Source of the DNA: Henckelia pumila | Lineage: Eukaryota > Streptophyta > Magnoliopsida > Lamiales > Gesneriaceae | DNA: 64,000 nucleotides | NCBI RefSeq assembly: GCF_033568475.1 | Contig: NC_133123.1 | Location: 17,780,622 to 17,844,621 of the forward strand | Direction: 5' to 3' | In this document: piece after piece, positions 24,443 to 35,587 of the stretch | How the letters are laid out: the number at the start of each line of letters is the position of its first letter | How positions within the stretch are numbered: the stretch's first letter is position 1 | The notes under the pieces: generated by a model | Seen by the model: the letters and a program-made list of their open reading frames with translations, nothing else | Told to the model about the DNA's origin: nothing | The model's database searches: none | Program-made: the position numbers and the translations under genes

Positions 24443-27400
24443 ATGTTACATGCAAAATTGGACAAGTCTAAACAAGTTTGCCATCACTGCAAGAAACCCG
24501 ATCATTGGAAACGTAACTGCAAGGTATACCTCGAGCAGTTGCGAACTGCAAAGGGTATGTTTTACATTGAAATAAATGTTTTTCTTAATACTACTTCTTG
24601 GATATTGGATACCAAATGTAGATCTCATATTTTCAATGAGTTGCAAATGATGACAAGAAGTAATAGGCTAAGGATGGGTGAGACCCAGTCAAGGCTCGGG
24701 AATGGTTCCAGAGTTAAATCCATAGCTATGGGAAATATTTATTTAATTTTGCAGAACGATTTTAAGTTACTTTTGAGAGATGTTTTATTTGTTCCAGATT
24801 TAATTAAAAACATTATTTCTGTTTCTATGCTTGATAGAGATGGTTTTTCTTGCAATTTTGTGAATGAGATTTGCAATATTTACAAGAATGAATGTTTGAT
24901 TGGAAATGGACAACTTGAAAACGATCTATATAACTTAAAATTAAAAGACGTTCCAATAAATTATGTTGATAAACCGGTAACAACAAACAAAAGGAAAATC
25001 GATAGTCAGAACCCGGCAAACCTTTGGCATGCTAGGCTAGGTCATATTTTCTCAAGGAGGATGAACAAGCTAGTGAGAGAGGGCATGTTTGATATGTCTG
25101 ATATTAACTCTCTACCTACTTGTGAATCCTGCCTGAAAGAAAAAATGACTAAATCTCCTTTTAAGGGGAAACCTGAGCGTAGTCAAAATCTGTTGGATTT
25201 GATCCATACAGATGTTTGTGGTCCATTTAGAATTGGTACTCAATATGGCCACACCTACTTCATTACCTTTACTGATGATTATTCAAGGTATGTGTATTTA
25301 TATTTAATGAAATATAAGTCTGAAGCATTTGAAAAGTTCAAAGAATTCAAGGCTGAAGTAGAAAACAAGCTAGGTAAAAGTATTAAAGCACTTCGATCGG
25401 ATCGAGGTGGAGAATACTTAAGTACCGAGTTTTTGGACTATTTGAAAGAGAATGGGATTCTCTCTCAGTGGACTCCTCCTATGACACCAAAGCTGAATGG
25501 TGTATCGGAGCGTCGTAATCGAACTTTGTTGGACATGGTTCGATCCATGATGAGCTTCACTGAGCTTCCACCTTTGTTTTGGGGCTACGCGCTTGAAACG
25601 GCGGTATTGTTGTTGAACAACGTCCACACTAAAGCAGTGGACAAAACACCATACGAGTTATGGAATGGCAAAGTTCCTAAGTATTCGTACTTGAGGATTT
25701 GGGGATGTCCTGCTTACGTGAAGCGGACAGTGGGAGATAAGTTGGATAGTCGATCCAGCTTATGTTATTTTGTAGGGTATCCGAAGAATTCAATCGGATA
25801 TTATTTCTATTATCCTGCTGAAACAAAGGTGTTTGTTTCAAGGAATGCCACCTTCTTGGAGAAGGAGTTCTTATTGGATAAGAAAGGCGAGATGATGGAA
25901 CTCAAAGAAATTCGAGAAGAACCCGAAATACAAAATAACGATCCTACACCTCAGGAACCATTGATAGACACGCCTGTACCTAAAAGATCCGAGAGGACTT
26001 CTAGACCTCCTATTCGATATGGTCTTCTTCTTGAAGGGGATCAAGATGAACCCGATGTTGGATGTGATCCAAGAAACTTCAAGGAAGCAATTTCTGATGC
26101 GGATTCAAATTTATGGCTTGAAGCTATGCAGTCGGAAATAGATTCGATGCATACAAACCAAGTTTGGTCTTTAGTAGATCCTCCCGATGGAATTGTTCCA
26201 ATAGGGTGTAAATGGATCTACAAGAGAAAGCTTGGGCCTGATAGTAAGGTATTGACCTACAAGGCGCGATTGGTGGCGAAAGGTTATACTCAAAGACAAG
26301 GAGTTGACTATGATGAAACCTTTTCACCAGTTGCAATGTTCAAGTCCATAAGAATCCTTATTTCCATAGCTGCTTGGTATGACTATGAGATATGGCAAAT
26401 GGATGTGAAGACTGCTTTTCTTAATGGAGACATTAAGGAAGAAATCTATATGAAGCAGCCTGAGGGGTACACATCCATGGGAAGCGAGCATAAGGTATGC
26501 AAGCTTCGGAGATCAATTTATGGTCTAAAACAAGCATCAAGAAGTTGGAACCAGAAATTTGATGAAACAATAAAAGATTTTGGTTTCATCAAGAATCCGG
26601 AGGAACCATGCGTGTACAAGAAAGTAGTTAAGGATGCTGTGACATTCTTAGTACTTTATGTTGATGACATCCTACTCATTGGGAATGATGTAGGGATGTT
26701 GCAGTCAACAAAGATATGGTTATCAGGTAGATTCTCGATGAAGGATTTGGGTGAGACATCCTATATTCTAGGGATACAGATCTATAGAGATAGATCTAAG
26801 AGAATGATAGGACTCACTCAGTCAACCTACATCGACACCATATTGAAACGGTTTTCAATGGATGGGTCCAAGAGAGGACATCTACCCATGTGTCATGGAG
26901 TTTCTCTATCCAAGTCTATGTGTCCCAAGACAGATGAAGAGATAGAGAAAATGACACATGTACCATATGCGTCAGCCATAGGTAGTATCATGTATGGGAT
27001 GATATCTACCAGACCGGATGTAGCATTTGCTCTGAGTGTCACGAGCAGATATCAAGCTAATCCTGGTCAAATGCATTGGAAAGCCGTGAAGGACATTCGT
27101 AAGTACTTACGAAGGACTAAGAATATGTTCATGGTATATGGAGGAAGAGAACTAAAATTGGAAGGCTATACCGACTCTAGCTTCCAAAGTGACGTGGATG
27201 ACTCGAAGTCAACCTCTGGATTTGTGTTCATGCTCAATGGCGGTGCTGTCTCTTGGAAGAGTTCCAAGCAGGACACCACAGCGGATTCCACCACTGAAGC
27301 AGAATACATTGCAGCATCAGCTGCTGCTAAAGAGGCCGTTTGGATGAGGAATTTCGTCTAAGAGTTGGGCGTCATTCCTGAAGTTGTTGGTCCAGTCCCG

Positions 27401-27643
27401 GTGTACTGTGAAAACACGGGTGCCATTGCTCAGGCAAAGGAACCAAGGTTTCATCAAAGATCCAAACACGTACTGAGGAAATACCACATCATCCGGGAGA
27501 TTGTGGAAAGAGGAGACATCACTGTCGAAAGAGTGGCCTCTGCAGACAATATCGCTGATCCACTTACTAAGCCCTTGCCAGGACCATTATTTGACAAACA
27601 TCGCGAAGCAATGGGTCTACGTAGTATGACTAGTTGGCTTTAG
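24443..27643 (+). pseudogene. pol: Copia Pol polyprotein with one nonsense codon
   Basis: The frame opens with a zinc knuckle (CHHCKKPDHWKRNC, residues 13-26), then a protease remnant WILDTKCRSHI in which the Gly after DT is Lys. Next is the pre-integrase motif LWHARLGH, then the integrase core with HTDVCGP, LRSDRGGEY and NGVSERRNRTLLDM. Reverse transcriptase has QMDVKTAFLNG, IYGLKQASRSW and catalytic YVDDILLIG. RNase H follows (STTEAEYIAASAAAKEAVW). A TAA at 27359-27361 stops the frame. The remaining 92 codons, with VYCENTGAIA and KYHIIREIVERG, continue in the same frame to 27643. Confidence 0.92.
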
Positions 27644-27657
27644 GGCAAGTGGGAGAT

Positions 27658-29503
27658 TGAAAGAGTGGGTGCCCGGTGAGCCAACTTGTGGCTAAGGGCT
27701 TTGATGACTCTTTGTATAAACAATCTTTTGTTTAATATTATTTACACTTTTATTAAAGGCAATGACTTTATCTTTCTTCATATTGTTATATTGTGATATA
27801 CTATTGTTGTTTTGATAAAGACCTTGAATATAATATAGTGTATGTAAGATGTGGTAGAACATGGAGATGTCTATCATGAAACACATCTTATAGTCACTAT
27901 ATATTCTAAACTGTTCCTAGTCGATTGAGCCGTCCGATAATAAGGATAAGGATCGCTCGAGTTTGAGACTAGCATTTGCGATACAGAGTACCACGTTTCA
28001 TTGGTAAGGAACATAGAGATGTTCGAAGCATGCAAATGGATATTCATATGATGAATGATCGAACTACCCTATCCGGACTTTTCAAGTGGTTATCACTTAT
28101 CGAGTGGATATAGTCCGCGGTTTTGGTTGTACACCATTAGTCCTTACTACTTGAAACATCATTGAGACTCTATATGCTAGTACTGTGCTTTGACTCGTTT
28201 ACCGACTCTATTGGGGTCATCAGGTGTCGGGATTGGATACAGTTACAACACATATAGGAGTCGATGCTTTGTTGTCAAGGATTCACCACATACTTGCGAG
28301 TGTGGATATCCTATGCGATCTGAGGAGATATTAGTGTGACGAATCTCTGGCCAGAGTACATGATGTGATTTAAGAAATGGTTTCTTAGTAGCACATGCGA
28401 TGTCACTATTTGATCTTCAAGATGTATTGCATAGTTATCGAATCTCGAGCGATTCTCGATATACCAATGGTTGTTGATTCGATCGGGATATTTGGATGAA
28501 GGGACCGTACTGTACGCTAACCAAAATCTATTGGTTCTTGTAGGCACTATCAGTGATACCTAGGGAATCATGGGGCGATGTTGCTAGGCGCTCTTACCAT
28601 GATTCGATGGGCAAGTCGGAAATTGTTGTTCCGAGTCACAAGGAGTTGTGAGCCCACGGCTAGCTGTATCCCTGAACCATTGAGGGTCACACAGTGTAAT
28701 GGATTTTTAATCCCCGTTGAGATAGTTAAATTTAAAGAGTTAAATTTAATGAACAAAGAAGTTGGACTTCTTAATTATGAGTAGAGGAGTAAGATTTCCT
28801 AAAATGACATAGGGATGGGCATTTTTGGAAACCACTGAATTCGGATTCAGAAAAATTTATCTTGACTTTAAAAGGTGCAGAAATGGTTTCTGTGCACATT
28901 GGTGAAATCGGTTTATCAATCGGAGTCACGATAAATTTTATATTAATTTCTGAACATGCGGGCTTTGCTTGTCGGGCTTGAACTTATGACTAATGGGCCC
29001 TAAGCTGTTAGTGGCCTATATTATAAATAAGTTATTGCAGTACAGAAATTAGACACAACAGGTCACAAAATATTTTTAAAACCCTAGCTGCGTTTTTAAT
29101 AAGTGGCCGCCCCCTCCCTCCCTCTGCTCGAAAAATCCAGCCTGTGAATTTTGAATTGCAGTCTGGTTTAACGGATCAAATTCGTTAATCTCTTCGTAGA
29201 AACTTCTGATAGATTTTCTAGTGCAATCTATCAGAGGGATTAAATATCCGTTCGTGGACCTGATTGAAGAACAGTTCGTCCATCAGTTCCAGGGATATAC
29301 AATAAGAGCAGAGAAATCTGTTGGTGTCCAAAATCTCGATTCGAGATTAAAGGTAAAAATTTTATAATCGTTATTTAATTTTTACACACACAATTTAATC
29401 GTAAGGTTGATACCCATTATGGAATCGTTCCATATAAAAATTTTAATCTTCCGCTGCACCGGGTATCAAATCCTAATTGATCTGATCGCCGCGTTCTCCA
29501 ACA
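27658..29503 (+). repeat. 3' LTR of the copia element
   Basis: Same length as the 5' LTR, preceded by the purine run AAGTGGGAGA (27647-27656). Confidence 0.95.
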
Positions 29504-30952
29504 CATATCACACAGAAAATGCATCGAGGAATAGACAATCATGATTTCGGTCTCAGGGATACTAGGCATAAAAAGCCATCAGCTGATTCCCGAAATAACA
29601 ATACGTGTGCCCAGAGTACAATACAACATGATAACGGTTAACAAGAAATGATAGGGCTCAACATGTGATGTCATAAATATCATGCCCTATTCTAAATGAC
29701 ACAAAATATGTCAAATAATTTAACATATAAACAACAAGGAATTTAACTTCACATAATCCATATAGTTCACGTAATCAACATAATATCGGCAAAACAATAT
29801 TTATATTTTTACCGTCGTATGTTACCAACCGTAACATACCTATACCAATTCAACGAAGATTCAAAGCTCAATCTAAATCCCAATGCTTCTGCCTACAACC
29901 CAATTAATATTCCAATATATATCAAAACGATGCGATATAACCAACGAAATCAAATTAAATCCAAGCGGATAAAATCCCAATATCGGGCAGCCCACTATAC
30001 CTCAACTAAACAAGTTGGAAACTCACGCTCAAGGCTGGAAGAAGGAATTAAAACATCACAACTCGAAGCTAAACTAGCTGGACCGTAGCAACCTTCGAAC
30101 TCGCCGGAAAATGGCTGGAAAAGGGGCAAACAAACAGGGGAAGGTTCAGCTATCCTTAAACTTCGAAATACAGCAGAAATATTGTCTAAAATACTCCAAG
30201 ATCGAAGCTAGTTACCTTGAAGAAACACAGCAGAAACAGCAGCACGACCAGCTTCTGAAAGTGGGTTGATTTGTGCCTAAACGTGGACCAAAATCGGCGA
30301 TTCTTAGCTTCAATCGAAGCCATGGATGTAAGGAAGAAAACCCAACAAACGAATCAAATTTTGGACTCCGAACGAAGAGGATATGGCCGAAATACCGCAG
30401 CTGCGCAGTTGGTGATGGGAATGAACGGGTTTGGGGGTTGGGCTTCTCTTCCCTGTTCTCTTTCTTATTATTTAAGCATGTGATGTATGTATGTATATGA
30501 GGATATGTGTTTGCCCTATTTAATTATTATTTGGGCAACTTGACACAGTCCAGATATTACAACTCTCGTGTATTATTTTAGCTCTAATATGTATTTTATA
30601 TCGTTTAAATCTCGATATTCAAAAATACATATTTTTAATACACTTACTAATTTATTTGACATAAATAATTATTTTAATTTAGCATCTCAATAATTATTCT
30701 AATTATGCCAAATTACCAGATAATTAACTTCTGGGTCTTACACCGTTTGTTGTTACTAATGTCTTTCCCCATGGTGCAGTAGAAATTCAAAGTTTGGACA
30801 CATCCAAAACATTCAAGGTGAATGGTCACCGGCTTAAACACTACTATAAGGAGTTCAAGCGAACATCGGAGGGGACGAGCATGATCTTACTTTAGATGCT
30901 CCACCAAATGTCGAGTAAATCACGGCATGCAATCGAGCTATAGACTGACTAC

Positions 30953-30982
30953 AAATTTAGCGCTGACTGGGAGGCAACCCAG
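30953..30982 (+). promoter_or_regulatory. Conserved post-integrase hairpin motif of A2
   Basis: AAATTTAGCGCTGA followed by CTGGG-AGGCAA-CCCAG, 58 bp after the integrase stop. It is nearly identical to the A1 block at 5202-5171. Confidence 0.6.
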
Positions 30983-31099
30983 TGTTTTTTTCCCTTTTGT
31001 TTTTGTTTGATTTTAATTTTTGGTGTGTTTTGCTTTTGGTTGCTTTGTTTTTTTTTCCGAAAATTTTGAAAAATCCAAAAATATTTTAGTCTTTTTTGG

Positions 31100-31357
31100 C
31101 TCGCTCGATCGGCAACTTTCTACCGATCGAGCGAGTGATGTTTTTTTGGTTGGGCAAAAAGTTTGGTTTTTTGTCTCGCTCGATCGGCAACTTTCTACCG
31201 ATCGAGCGAGCACTATTTTAATAGGAGGCAGTAGGTTGAGGTTTTTGTCTCGCTCGATCGGTCACATCCTACCGATCAAGCGAGAGCATTTATATCGTGG
31301 GCAGTAAGTTGGGTTTTTGTTGTCGCTCGATCGGTCACATCTTACCGATCGAGCGAC
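31100..31357 (+). repeat. Hairpin array in the leader of the A2 extra ORF
   Basis: Four 36-nt hairpins (31100, 31175, 31249, 31322) with 13-bp stems and 10-nt loops lie at 75, 74 and 73-bp spacing. The stem CTCGCTCGATCGG is the one in the A2 LTR. In the fourth, the outermost C-G pair became G-C on both sides, keeping the pairing. A pyrimidine-rich stretch typical of plant 5' UTRs follows (31385-31500). Confidence 0.9.
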
Positions 31358-31815
31358 ACTTTTTTTTTACGCAAATTTAATCGCAGATTCCCCATCTCCC
31401 CTCTCTTATTCTATCTCATACTCTCTTCTTCTCTCAAATCCCTAAATCCCCAAAACCCTTTCTACCAATTTCTCTCGTATGATTCATTGTTCTTTCTCTT
31501 AATCTGCAGGGAACTTATCGGAGGCAACACTACGACTCTCCGGGCACCATCATCTCCGATCATCTTTTTCGATCTTCTCTCACTTCGGGAATTTTCTCAC
31601 GTCGGGAAATTGCTCACGCCGCCGGTTCGATCATCTCACTGATTTTCCCGTCGCCGATCATTCTCCTTGGGCTATCCATCTTATCAGTCACCTCTACCGA
31701 ACTTCGTCTTCGGTTGTTGATCTCACGTTTATTCAAGGAGTCACCGGATTTTGTTCGCACACCAAGTGTTCAACGTATTGCATCCTTTACTTTTGGTGTC
31801 ATCTTCATACTTTCC

Positions 31816-33041
31816 ATGGGGCCTAAACGCATTCGAGTTACAGGCGAATCTTCTCGCCAAGGCGCGATCGCGGCTCGTTCTTCATCCAACATCGCCGAGC
31901 ACTTCGTGAATCAAGCGGCAATTGATCGCTAAGATCACGCCAAGGTAAATCGTTCCCCATTCCCGAACGCGGATTTGAGTTAGAATTTGGCGATAGTGAT
32001 ATTTTTGGCATTATTCAAGAGCGTGGTTGGACAAAATTTTGCGCTCAACCTCCTCCCGCTGTAGTATCGATTGTCCGTGAATTTTATGCCAATGCAGTGG
32101 AAAGGACGGATAGCAAGGCGGTTGTTAGGGGAAAACTGATTTATTTTCTGCCCCATGAGTTGAATGCTTTGTTTGAAATCCCAGAGGTTGACGATTCTCT
32201 CTATCAAAGCCTTAAAATCGACCCGGATTTGGATGAGTTGCTCCTTCAATTGACATATCCTGGTGCTGCGTGGATTGACCCAGTATCTTCTTTGAATTTC
32301 AAAGAGCATTTTTTACTTGTGCTTCCTGCTTCTTGGTACGCTTTTGTGACTCGGCGTCTGATGCCGATCTTACACTCTAGCGAGGTCAATCTTGAGTGCG
32401 CTCTCCTTCTTTACGCGCTTGATATGGGGTGGCCAGTCAATGTGGGGCACGTCGTTCATAGCGAGATTCATCGGTCGATCACTAATGTCACCGTGGGTCT
32501 CTACTTTCCCATGATCATCACTTTTTTGTGCATTCGCACCGGGGTCCCCGTTCGTAGCGATGAAGAGTGGCTACCACCTATGCGACAAATTGACGCAGCC
32601 TTTATAGAAGCCAAGAGGGCATATCGTGTTAAGCATTTCATAAGGGATGATCACTTTCAACCACTGCCAGCACCGCCAAAGCCGCCTCCACCTCATCGTC
32701 GATCTCAGGATGAATCCATTCGAGAATTAACCGCCTTTGCTCAACATCAGGACGCATTTAATACTGTGGCGGCTCATAATGCTCTAGCTCTTGACTCTCT
32801 CATGCGGGGTCTCTCTTTGCACTGGGGTATCGATATCTCCGCCATTCCTGCTGCTCTGTCGTATCCACCGCCTTACCCATTCCAGTATGCCGCTCATGTC
32901 CTTCCTTCGGAGGCTGAAGAGGAGGAAGACGCCGACCACTATATCAGGGGAGTTCTGTTTTTCTTTTGTTTACATAGCATTCTGTTTAGTTGTTTGGTTG
33001 TGTTTTGGGTTGTGATGCATTGGGGACAATGCTTTGTTTAA
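31816..33041 (+). pseudogene. A2 extra ORF in the env position, broken
   Basis: It starts MGPKRIRVTGESSRQ, homologous to the A1 protein. A TAA at 31930-31932 and a frameshift between about 31933 and 32090 break it. The rest (32097-33041) keeps REFYANA, RGKL, MPILHSSEV and DEEWLPP. After the acidic run EEEEDADHY the frame runs on into a hydrophobic tail (GVLFFFCLHSILFSCLVVF). In A1 the corresponding DNA lies after the stop, so the tail looks like loss of a stop rather than a real membrane anchor. Confidence 0.75.
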
Positions 33042-33053
33042 GTGTGGGGGGAG
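33018..33053 (+). promoter_or_regulatory. Central hairpin plus polypurine tract of A2
   Basis: CATTG-GGGA-CAATG followed by AGTGTGGGGGGAG, matching A1 at 3361-3324. The following T-rich sequence with TTGCAT words resembles the start of the A2 LTR (TTTTTATTGCATTTG). Confidence 0.55.
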
Positions 33054-33460
33054 TTGCATGCATATTGTTTCATTTCGTTGTATTGCATTTTATTGTTTTG
33101 TATTGCATATTGTTGTTATCGTTTGTGTTGTTCGAATGCATGAGATGGGGATGAGATTTTAGCCTATGATGAGGTAGTTGAAAAATGATGAATTTTTGAA
33201 AAAATTTGGCTCTTGATCAGATTTGAGAAACCGTAGGTTGTTTGTTGAATATTCTTAAATACGCATGTTTAACCGGTGAATTGTAGCGATTTATTAGATA
33301 TTGTGGATGTTTGTTGGACCATTGCACGACGATAGGTGTTTGTGGAACATGATAGTTCTTGAATTTTGATGATTTCTTTGATGTGGCATATACTTTCTTG
33401 GGAGCACCTAAAATTTTTTATTTTTAAGAAGGAAAATTAATTTTTGGAAACCAATTAAAT

Positions 33461-33840
33461 CCATCCGGGTTGCGAGCAAGATGTTTGAAATCCTATTCAT
33501 CTTGTTTGTGGCTAAGTATGCGGATTACATGGGGTTAATCTTTTAAAATTAAAAATGAGGATAACACTTTAATTCCATCCGGACTGTAAGTAAGGAATTG
33601 AAATCCTAATGTCTTGCTTATGGTTAAGTCTGTGGGTAAAATGAGATTAAACAATTTTTGAAAAGTTTTGACATAACAATTTCATCCGGGCTTGGAAAGT
33701 GATTGAAATTCTAGTCACTATTTCATAGCTAAGTTTGCGGACTTAATGGGATTTTAGTTTCATCCGGGCTATAGACGAGGGGATTGAAATTCGAATCCTA
33801 TCTAGTTATAGCTAAGTATGCGGGTAATTATTGGGACTTT
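33461..33840 (+). repeat. Four tandem hairpin units with covarying stems in A2
   Basis: Units begin at the CATCCGG words near 33462, 33576, 33683 and 33761. Each has a 5' stem, a conserved loop core TTGAAAT(C/T)C, a 3' stem, then GCTAAGT-TGCGG or a close variant. The inner stems differ in sequence between units but stay complementary with G-T pairs. The outer words ATCCG and CGGAT (or GGGT, CGGGT) also pair. Confidence 0.75.
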
Positions 33841-34170
33841 AAAAATGTCGGGTGCAAAATCCAACGGTGAGTAATTATTCTCAAGGAAGTTGTGTTGTGT
33901 TGAAGGATTGTTGAGAGGAGGGTTCTGGATTGTGAGGCTTGCACTGAATTGTTCTAGGTCGGCGAACAGTCTTGAAGCTTTGTCTTTTGAAGTTGCATGT
34001 AACTGGGATAACATGACACACACACACGTTCGCATTCGACTGAAGGTGTATCATTGATGATTGAGAGTAGCTATGAATTTGTTTTAGATGAAAGTAGTTT
34101 TTTCTGAGGCTATGTTGTGCATACTCATTCTTGCTTTTATATTTGCATTGTTTCATTTCGTTATGCATGA

Positions 34171-34209
34171 CTTACTCGAGGGCGAGTAAGGAGTAAGTGT
34201 GGGGGAGTT
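34171..34209 (+). other. 3' polypurine tract and hairpin of A2
   Basis: CTTACTCG-AGGG-CGAGTAAG, then GAGTAAGTGTGGGGGAGTT abutting the 3' LTR. This is the expected plus-strand primer site. Confidence 0.75.
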
Positions 34210-35587
34210 TGATAGTTATGTTTTTATTGCATTTGTTAATGTCATTTTGTTGTTGTTTTGCATTAGTTTACGTGTTTTATTTATGCATTTTGTTCATATT
34301 TCATATTCTGTGTTTGCATGATTTGTTCTCCGGTTTTTGTGGTTAGGTCGTATATTTTGGCGGACTAGGACGCAACTTTGGAGTCATGGAATTGCTGGAA
34401 AATTTCTGCAGAATGTGCGCCGCTCGATCAGCAGCTTTTAACCGGTCGAGCGGGCGCCTATATGATGAAGCCAGTAGCTTTTGGATTTTTGGCCGCTCGA
34501 TCTGCAACATCTTACCGATCGAGCAGCGTACGTATTTTTGAAAACAGTAGGTTCGGGAGTTTTGTCTCACTCGATCGGCCAATGTTTACCGATCGAGCGA
34601 GCCTCGTTATTCGGGAAAAAATTTTTAATTTTGAAAACTTTGTTATTTTAGCTTCTATTTATTATTAGGTTTTAATTCCGTTTTAGAGGGTGGATTATCA
34701 TACTTTTGGAGATTTTCTTGGAGGCTAGGTTTTATTTTTCATCTCTCTTTCAAGTTTTCTTCTTTTTTTTAGAATTTTTTTGAGTTTTTGATGAATCGTT
34801 GTAGCTAAACTTTTATTCTTGGTTGAGGGAGACGAAACCTTGATATAATTTATTCATGAGATTTATTTTCAGATTTCTTTATTAAGTATCAATAGTTGAT
34901 CTGTATTATTTTATGCTTGTGTGCGAGATTTTAGGACTGGCCATCTTAGGATTTTGTTATGCAAACTATAGCTAAATTAGAATTCAAATCCGTAATTTTT
35001 TGAATCAACTAATTTGCGAAGCAACTACGTTTGATATTTTCTGCTGTTGAATTTATTAAATCGTAGTGTCAACTTTTGACTTGGCTAAATACAACCGCTG
35101 GTGTTTGTGTTGTCTAGATTCGTCAGTTTTACTCGTTTGAATGTTGCCTTAGATTTAAATCTAGATCGTTGGAATCCAGATTAATTTATTGGTAAGGGTT
35201 AATTTAGAATGCTGGTTTCTAAATAACTAAAATTAAGGTGAAACAGGAATTTGATTTTCGATGACGAATATTTGATAGGATTAATTATTTTTAGGGAATC
35301 GATGATTGAATGAATAAATATCAAGGGTGTAGTCGACCGATACCAAGGCTTGTCTCTTATTGATTTCTCTAGTTAAATTTTTGATCTTGCATGCTAGTGA
35401 TTATATTTATCTTTAATTGTTTAATCTTTAGTAGTTAATTTTCAAACTCAAAACCCCCATTTATTTTATTTTAGAACACTTTTAAATTTCACTTTCCTCG
35501 TGGGAACGATCCCTACTCACACTACTGCATATTTTGTTATCTGATTTGAGTTGGATAATTTGGGCGTGACACGACTTAGCGCTACCA
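34210..35587 (+). repeat. 3' LTR of A2
   Basis: The 1378-bp partner of 12919-14301. It is preceded directly by the purine tract and followed by the CAGAT duplication. Confidence 0.9.
34420..34602 (+). repeat. Hairpin array in A2 3' LTR
   Basis: The copy of the 5' LTR array has its own substitutions in the stems (CCGGTCGAGCGG in the first, CTCACTCGATCGG in the third). The overall hairpins remain recognisable. Confidence 0.85.

Larger units (their letters stand above)
20490..29503 (+). mobile_element. Ty1/copia retrotransposon, recent insertion
   Basis: Two 1846-bp LTRs (20490-22335, 27658-29503), TSD CATAT (20485-20489, 29504-29508), a Met-type PBS and a purine tract define a complete element. 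The Pol order is integrase before RT, the mark of Ty1/copia. Long LTRs suggest an Angela-type lineage, tentative. Gag is largely deleted, protease has a changed active-site motif and RNase H has one nonsense codon, so this copy would need helper proteins. Confidence 0.93.
19621..30742 (-). mobile_element. Solo LTR (about 2.1 kb) inside A2, itself split by a copia element
   Basis: The ends are TGTGAGGCCC…GGGTCTTACA (TG…CA), flanked by CCGTT at 19616-19620 and 30743-30747. Without the copia insertion it is about 2103 bp and has no recognisable coding region, as expected of a solo LTR left by recombination. Orientation is inferred from the minus-strand start TGTAAGACCC, similar in style to the outermost element. 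The arms are 19621-20489 and 29509-30742; the small ORFs in them are not supported. Confidence 0.7.
18642..30895 (+). pseudogene. A2 integrase, split by a nested solo LTR
   Basis: The zinc-binding region ([20 protein letters not shown]) contains a TGA at 18771-18773. The core has [17 protein letters not shown] and [12 protein letters not shown] frameshift lies near 19255-19265, in front of [10 protein letters not shown], and a stop at 19577. The frame is cut at 19620 by the solo LTR and resumes at 30748 ([14 protein letters not shown]), ending at 30895. Confidence 0.82.
12919..35587 (+). mobile_element. Athila-like Ty3/gypsy retrotransposon A2, full length, with nested insertions
   Basis: LTRs are at 12919-14301 and 34210-35587, with TSD CAGAT (12914-12918 and 35588-35592). 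The tRNA-Asp PBS is at 14307. The order is gag, protease, RT-RNase H, integrase, hairpin array, extra ORF, central polypurine tract, tandem hairpins, 3' polypurine tract. Without the nested block it is about 11.5 kb, nearly the length of A1. The LTR sequence is unrelated to A1, so it is a second family. It is heavily decayed: at least eight in-frame stops in one otherwise continuous gag-pol frame. Confidence 0.9.

Noticed and set aside
31100..31357. Regularly spaced repeats suggestive of a CRISPR array
   Set aside because: The repeats are self-complementary with related spacers, lie in a plant retrotransposon, and have no cas genes.
32900..33041. True viral envelope protein with membrane anchor in A2
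   Set aside because: The hydrophobic tail is read from DNA that lies after the stop in A1; no signal peptide or furin-like site.
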